In this document: in pieces, positions 55,401 to 61,000 of the stretch
How the letters are laid out: every line of letters starts with the position of its first letter
How positions within the stretch are numbered: position 1 is the first letter of the stretch
IMG/VR virus record: IMGVR_UViG_3300023174_000038
Coordinates: 62,001 to 126,000 of that record
DNA: 64,000 nt
Direction: 5' to 3' (one strand)
DNA from: a virus
The notes under the pieces: generated by a model
Database searches by the model: none
What the model saw: only the letters and a program-made list of their open reading frames with translations
What the model was told of the DNA's origin: nothing
Made by a program: the position numbers and the translations under genes

Positions 55401-55873
55401 GAAATATAAGCACTGGTGGTACAGCTAATGTAACCGGTAACTTAGTTGCTGGCAATATAACAACAGCTGGTACTGCTAATGTAGGTACACTAATAGTAAC
55501 AGGTGCAACTAACTTTGGTAATTTAACTGCTAACTATGTTGCTCTTAATGGTGGTTTAACAAGTAATCGTTCAAATGTAACAGTAACTACTAACACCGTT
55601 GTTGACCAATTCCCCCCAAGTACATTCAGAACAGCAAAATATATTATTAGTGCATCAGGCGATGACGGATATCAATCAGTAGAAACATTGTTGATACATG
55701 ATGGTACTACATCTTATATTACGATATACGGTAGTATTTGCAGTAATGCAACTGCAGATATTATTGAACTATCAAGTAATATCAATGGAGTATCAGGTAA
55801 TGTAGCATTGTATGCCACAGGAACTAGTGCAAACTTAAAAGTCAATATGGTTAGCACCTATATTAAAACCTAA
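52445..55873 (+). CDS. Tail-fibre protein 5 with intragenic duplication
   Basis: This 1,142-residue protein begins MTTKYFNVKQGITTGNI, a second anchor type shared with fibre 6. Two long module blocks are copies of each other, offset by 1,680 nt (NGYYLQTNGSGNLSWAAISA and following), with a 61-nt stretch identical in DNA. Between them, at about 410-560, is the TKSYVDTMVSSGISYHQPVL / LVKDEANAAWNGIYEYTSAT domain also present in fibre 3. The C-terminal tip (RTAKYIISASGDDGYQSVET, LLIHDGTTSYITIYGS) is homologous to that of fibre 4. It has an AAAAGGA ribosome site. No stop or frameshift interrupts the repeats. Confidence 0.82.
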   Translation: MTTKYFNVKQGITTGNILLDGISGNITANNANLGNVVSANFFIGAGNNLSNIQGANVSGQVGNALVASTVYTNAQPNITSVGTLTSLDVTANISGGNINTTGIANVGTLVVTGTSNLGNVGNVTITGGTNGYYLQTNGSGNLSWAAISAGSSIVNGTSNVAIPTTNGNVNLTAGGNTSLVVTATGANVVGTFDVTGNANVGNLGTGGLITATGNVTGGNLVTAGNVFAPAIVQNASTYDTRISLGSSTGVIAVTSAGNSTQFGPSGTVTLGGASQIVGGTFSGSGITLGTAQTDIFQNRGGNVTVQLGTSGTIANTWTFAQDGSLSTPGLVNAAGNINGANLTTGGVLSVTGNANIGNIGTAGILSVSGNANVGNLGTTNLIATGTGSFSGNVNMNNYWINNVGYPNLATDAATKSYVDTMVSSGISYHQPVLAATTTTLATATGGTVSYNNGASGVGANLVTTGSFTLIDGANVQTVGTRILVKDEANAAWNGIYEYTSATVITRTVDADQYGPDSTEQLSINDFFFTTGGNVNEGIGFIVSAPAGTITFGTSNITFSIFSTSQIYNAGTGLTLSNTTFSISNTSVTAGSYGSGDAVATFTVNGQGQLTAASNTAITANAANLTGTTLNSTIVTSSLTTVGTLGSLSVTGNISGGNISTTGSTQVGSLTVSGVSNLGNVGNVTITGGTNGYYLQTNGSGNLSWAAISAGSSIVNGTSNVAIPTTNGNVNLTAGGNTSLVVTATGGNVVGNFDVTGNLTAGNITTAGSSGNISGANNITANTFTGSLTTAAQGNITSVGSLTGLTVSNASGVVNFTTTANVTLGAVGNLHISGGSANYVLSTDGSGNLSWVGVSTSSISNGNSNVNIPAANGNVNITAVGNTTMVITGTGANIAGTLDVTGNANTGNLGTGFIFASGNITTTTLTSNIATGTAPFIVTSTTQVANLNVATAGTAGTAGTVTTNAQPNITSVGTLTSLDVTGNISGGNISTGGTANVTGNLVAGNITTAGTANVGTLIVTGATNFGNLTANYVALNGGLTSNRSNVTVTTNTVVDQFPPSTFRTAKYIISASGDDGYQSVETLLIHDGTTSYITIYGSICSNATADIIELSSNINGVSGNVALYATGTSANLKVNMVSTYIKT
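52881..54621 (+). repeat. Direct repeat inside fibre 5, 61 nt identical
   Basis: 52881-52941 and 54561-54621 are identical (offset exactly 1,680 nt, 560 codons). The similarity continues with synonymous changes on both sides, showing an in-frame duplication. The span given covers both copies and the sequence between them. Confidence 0.9.
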
Positions 55874-55898
55874 TCAAATTTGTTCCCCTTAATTGGGG

Positions 55899-55916
55899 GA
55901 TAAATATAATATAATT
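55899..55916 (+). promoter_or_regulatory. Late-promoter-like element, 18-mer shared with 42014
   Basis: GATAAATATAATATAATT, identical to the copy before fibre 1. A CCCC-TTAATT-GGGG hairpin (55885-55898) immediately precedes it and has no T-tract. Confidence 0.6.
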
Positions 55917-55938
55917 CGTAAACAGGGAATATGGAACT

Positions 55939-56991
55939 GTGTCATTTAAATATTTTAACGTAAAGAACGGCCTCACGACCGGCAATATCTCATTGCATTC
56001 GGCCAACTCAAATGTTCAGGCCAATTACTTTCTTGGAAATATTAATGTCACAAGTTCAGCAAATCTAGGTGCAGTTGGTAATGTAAAAATTACCGGCGGT
56101 GCTAGTGGGTATATATTAAGTACAGATGGCACAGGCAATTTAGGTTGGACTGCTCAGGGTAGCTCTAATATAGTACTTGATTCATTCACTGGAAACGGTG
56201 TACAGACTAATTTTACATTAACTTCTACACCAACATCAGAAGATTATACCATTATTAATATTGATGGTGTAAGTCAATTACATTCGGCATATACAGTATC
56301 TGGTGCAAATGTCATATTAAGTAGCGCACCTGCAAATGGTGCCGCTATTGAAGTAATGACCTTCAATTTATCCGGAGGCGGCGGCGGTAGTAGCGGAAGC
56401 AATATAGCTAATGGAACTAGTAATGTTTCTATAGCAACAAGTGGTGGAAATGTAACTACCAGTGTTGCAGGAAATGCAAATGTTATTGTTGCAACAGGCA
56501 CAGGTGTTAATGTAGCTGGATACCTGACTGCAACAGGTAATATTACAAGTGGAAATGCTAATTTAGGTAATAGTGCAGTAGCTAATTACTTTACTGGTAC
56601 CCTAACAACTAATGCACAACCAAATATTACTAGTTTAGGTACAATAGCTAATTTAACTGCAACAAATATTAATTTAACAAGTTTTAAAGAAACCGTAGTA
56701 GCTGGTGGCAATACAAGCACAAGCATTAGCCCTAACGTAGCAACCGGCACAATATTCACATATACTGCTAATAGTAACTTTACTTTTAGTACGTTAACTA
56801 ATGCAGTTGCAGGCAGTAGTGCTACTATAATTATTACACAAGCAAGTCCTGGTTCGTTTGTATTAACCTCAACTATGAAATTTGCAGGAGCAAGTAAAAC
56901 GCTAAGTACAGCAGCCGCATCAATTGATATTATTTCAGTTTTTTATGATGGTACTACTTATTACGCAACATTGAGCAAAGGGTATGCATAA
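55939..56991 (+). CDS. Tail-fibre protein 6, GTG start
   Basis: This 350-residue protein uses GTG at 55939: it gives MSFKYFNVKNGLTTGNI, aligned with the start of fibre 5, and has an AGGGAA ribosome site. A nearer out-of-frame ATG (55931) opens only a ten-codon ORF. Residues about 70-150 form a domain of the SFTGNGVQTNFTLTSTPTSE / YTIINIDGVSQLHSAYTVSG type, common in phage fibres, followed by a Gly/Ser linker and modules (NAQPNITSLGT). The tip from about 240 (SFKETVVAGGNTSTSISPNV, IDIISVFYDGTTYYATLSKG) is a small conserved fibre end. Its stop overlaps the next ATG by one base (TAATG). Confidence 0.8.
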   Translation: MSFKYFNVKNGLTTGNISLHSANSNVQANYFLGNINVTSSANLGAVGNVKITGGASGYILSTDGTGNLGWTAQGSSNIVLDSFTGNGVQTNFTLTSTPTSEDYTIINIDGVSQLHSAYTVSGANVILSSAPANGAAIEVMTFNLSGGGGGSSGSNIANGTSNVSIATSGGNVTTSVAGNANVIVATGTGVNVAGYLTATGNITSGNANLGNSAVANYFTGTLTTNAQPNITSLGTIANLTATNINLTSFKETVVAGGNTSTSISPNVATGTIFTYTANSNFTFSTLTNAVAGSSATIIITQASPGSFVLTSTMKFAGASKTLSTAAASIDIISVFYDGTTYYATLSKGYA

Positions 56992-57977
56992 TGTTTAGTG
57001 CCATTGGTGGTTTTAGATATTTAGAATCTATTCCTGCACCAACCCCAACTGATGCTACTGCAGGATGGTTTGGTGGTGGTTACGGAGGAGCAACGCCTGG
57101 CGGCAAATCAATAGTATCTCGTATTACATATGCAACAGACACCGCAACTGGCTCTACTAGAGGGCCTTTAGCAGTATCTAGAGGTGGACTTTCTGGTGTG
57201 GGCAATAATGGTAATCTTACATATGGCTGGTACGGTGGTGGATTTCCATATACATGTACAATAGATAGAATTACTTACGCAAATGACACACCTGCTGCGG
57301 TTACTCGTGGTCCACTAACATCTGCTAGAGCATACGGTGCCGGTACTGGAACTAGTTCATTTGGGTGGTGGGGCGGTGGACAAATAAGTCCAGGTGGTGT
57401 TATTTCTGCAATAAGTCGTTTAATATTTGCAACAGATACAGTAGCCACTACTAACCGAGGTGGTTTAGCTCAATTTACTTGGTATCTAAGTGCAGTAACT
57501 GATAAAACTACATATGGTTGGTTTGGCGGCGGATTAACACCAGGGTTATCACCAAATTTATATTCTAATATTACTCGTTTGGTATATGCAACTGATACAG
57601 CTTTAACAACTGTTCGTAGTAATTTATCAGGAAATAGATATTTAGAAGGGTCAACTAGTAATTCAACATATGGATGGTGGGGAGGTGGTTTTGTTGCACC
57701 GGCTCCAGGTGCGGCTACCAAATCATCAGCAGTAAGAAGATTAACATTTGCATCAGATACTAGTACCACTGGTAGAGGACCATTAGTAACAGCAAGATCA
57801 AATTTAGCGGCTACTGGCAATGATAATTATGGTTATTTTGGTGGAGGTACTTCTGCTACTGCTACTGTATCTACCGTAGAACGAATAGAATATGCAACTG
57901 ATACTGCAACAGCAGTAACTAAAGGACCATTAAGTTATACAAATGAAGGTTTAGGCGCCAATACAGGTGTACAATAA
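56991..57977 (+). CDS. Kelch-like beta-propeller tail protein
   Basis: This 328-residue protein is built of about six repeats of roughly 45-55 residues. Each repeat contains a YGW(F/W/Y)GGG motif, an (I/L)-x-R-(I/L)-x-(Y/F)A-(T/N/S)DT strand and an RGPL-like turn, for example TYGWYGGG with ITYANDT. This is the layout of a Kelch-like beta-propeller, used by phages for sugar or protein binding on the host surface. The short N-terminus MFSAIGGFRYLESIP resembles the FNSIGGFSVG anchor of other fibres. It is coupled to fibre 6 by the TAATG overlap, so the two may be made in equal amounts and act together; that is inference. Confidence 0.82.
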   Translation: MFSAIGGFRYLESIPAPTPTDATAGWFGGGYGGATPGGKSIVSRITYATDTATGSTRGPLAVSRGGLSGVGNNGNLTYGWYGGGFPYTCTIDRITYANDTPAAVTRGPLTSARAYGAGTGTSSFGWWGGGQISPGGVISAISRLIFATDTVATTNRGGLAQFTWYLSAVTDKTTYGWFGGGLTPGLSPNLYSNITRLVYATDTALTTVRSNLSGNRYLEGSTSNSTYGWWGGGFVAPAPGAATKSSAVRRLTFASDTSTTGRGPLVTARSNLAATGNDNYGYFGGGTSATATVSTVERIEYATDTATAVTKGPLSYTNEGLGANTGVQ

Positions 57978-57994
57978 TCATATCAAAATAAAAA

Positions 57995-58002
57995 CTAAAT
58001 AC
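57995..58002 (+). promoter_or_regulatory. Late-promoter-like CTAAATAC before fibre gene 8
   Basis: CTAAATAC followed by TATAAT, 20 nt before the ATG at 58023, with an AAGGAC ribosome site. It matches the element before the portal gene. Confidence 0.45.
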
Positions 58003-58022
58003 TATAATAAGGACAAGACGTA

Positions 58023-61000
58023 ATGGCATTGACAGTAATTAAACCATCAGGAATAGATACATCTGGTAACTACACAGTTAACGGAATGAACGTTTCTGCC
58101 AATGCGTCTATTGCTAATCTTACTGTCACTGCCTCAAGTAATTTAGGTCTAGTTGGTAATATCTATATAGGTGGCGGCACTAGTGGACAATATTTACAAA
58201 CAAATGGATCCGGTGTATTAACTTGGGCTAGTGTAAGTTCTGGTTCAGCAAGTAATATTGCAAATGGAAATAGCAATGTTAACATCCCATCAGCTAACGG
58301 TAATGTTAATATCAGTGCAGTCGGTAATGCTAATATATTAGTTATAACTGGCACTGGTGCTAATATAGCCGGAACATTAAATGTGTCCGGAAATACGACA
58401 GTAGGCAATTTAGTCACATCTGGTTCTGGTGGTACACTATCTAATATTAACGTTGTTTCTGCTAATACATTTACCGCCAGCGGTAATATCACTTCCGGTA
58501 ATGCTACTCTTGGTAATAGCGTAACTGCTAATTACTTCATTGGTAACTTCTATGGTACTGCTAACTTAGCAACATACGCAACTACAGCTAATAGTGTTGC
58601 GGGTGCTAATGTATCTGGACAAGTAAGTAATGCATTAGTTGCAGGTACTGTATATACTAATGCACAACCAAACATAACAAGCACTGGAACATTAACAAGT
58701 TTAAATGTATCGGGTAACGCTACTATTGGTAATATCACTACCGGTGCAGGCTCAGGTGGTAATATTACTGGTGCTAACGTCATTTCATCTAATACATTAA
58801 CTGCATCAGGTAATATAACATCAGCTAATGCTAATTTAGGTAATAGTGTTACTGCTAATTATTTTATTGGATCCGGTAATAACTTAAGTAACATACAAGC
58901 CGCTAATGTATCTGGACAAGTAAGTAATGCATTAGTTGCAGGTACCGTATATACTGCGGCACAACCAAATATTACAAGTGTTGGTACATTAACTGGTTTA
59001 ACAAGTAATGGTGTAGTAAATTTTGCTAATACAAGCAATACATCATTGGGCGCTGTTGGTAACGTACATATCACAGGTGGTACTAGTGGTCAATATCTAC
59101 AAACAGATGGATCCGGTAACTTAAGTTGGTCTACTGTAAGTACTGGAGCCGCAAGTAATATTGCAAATGGCAATAGTAATGTAAACATTCCATCTGCTAA
59201 TGGAAATGTAAATATTAGTGCTGTTGGCAATGCAAATGTTCTAGTTGTCACCGGAACCGGAGCAAACATAGCTGGTACATTAAATGTAACTGGTAATGCT
59301 ACTATCGGCAATATTACAACCGGTGCTGGTTCAGGTGGTAATATCACTGGCGCCAATGTTATCTCAGCTAACACATTAACTGCATCAGGTAATATAACCG
59401 GAGCTAATGCTAATTTAGGTAATAGTGTAACAGCTAATTACTTCATAGGTAATTTATATGGTACTGCTAACTTAGCTACATATGCAACAACAGCTAACGC
59501 GGTTGCTGGTGGTAACGTATCAGGTCAAGTAAGTAATGCATTAGTAGCTGGTACAGTATATACAAATGCTCAACCAAATATAACAAGTGTTGGTACATTA
59601 ACTACATTAAGTGTTAGCGGTAATGCTACAGTTGGTAATCTATCTACCAGTGGTTCAGGTGGAACTTTATCCAACATTAATGTTATTTCAGCTAATACAT
59701 TTACTGCTAGTGGTAATATCACAGCCGCTAATGCTAACTTAGGTAATAGTGTAACTGCTAATTACTTTACCGGTAACTTCTATGGAACAGCTAATCTAGC
59801 CACATACGCAACAACTGCAAACAGTGTGGCTGGTGGTAATGTATCAGGGCAAGTAGCTAACGCATTAGTTGCGGGCACTGTATACACAAATGCTCAACCA
59901 AATATCACATCAGTTGGTTCATTAATTGGATTAACAGTAAGTAATGCAACTGGGGTTGTTAATTTAACTACTACAGCAAATGTCACCTTAGGAGCAGTAG
60001 CTAACTTACATATCAGTGGTGGCACAAATGGTCAATATCTACAAACAGATGGATCCGGAACATTAACTTGGTCTAGTGTTAGTTCTGGCGCCGCAAGTAA
60101 TATAAGTAATGGAAATAGCAATGTTAACATACCAGCTGCAAATGGAAACGTTAATATCAGCGCAGTTGGTAATGCAAATGTTGTAGTTATTACTGGAACC
60201 GGAATAAATGTTGCCGGAACATTAAATGCTACTGGTAATACGTCATTGGGTAACTTAGTTACATCTGGATCAGGTGGTAATATTACTAACGCCAATGTCA
60301 TTAGCGCAAATACATTTACATCTAGTGGTAACTTAACATCCGGTAATGCTAATTTGGGTAATAGCGCAGTAGCTAATTACTTTACTGGTACTCTCTACGG
60401 AACTGCTAACTTAGCTACATATGCAACTACAGCTAACGCAGTAGCAGGTGCTAATGTATCTGGGCAAGTTGGCAATGCATTAGTTGCAGGCACTGTATAT
60501 ACTAACGCACAGCCAAACATTACAAGTGTAGGTACATTAAGTAGTTTAACAGTTTCAGCTAACGGTACATTTGGAAACATATTAGGTCCACTCGCAAACG
60601 GTAATAGTAATGTTAACATACCCTCTGCAAATGGAAACGTTAACATTAGTGCTGCGGGTAATGCTAATATTTTAGTAATTACAGGCACTGGAATAAATGT
60701 AGCCGGTACATTAAACGTCTCAGGTAATACTACAGTAAGTAATTTAATATCATCAGGTACTGGCGGTAACATTAGTAATGCTAACGTTATGTCAGCTAAT
60801 ACATTTACTGCTTCAGGTAATATTACTGGTGCATATATTTTAGGTAATGGTAGTCAACTTACTGGTATCAGTAGTTCTAGTATCAGTAATGGTAATAGTA
60901 ATGTTAATATACCCTCTGCAAACGGCAACGTTAATATTAGTGCAGTTGGTAATGCAAACGTAGTTGTAATAACCGGAACTGGAGTTAATGTTGCCGGATA

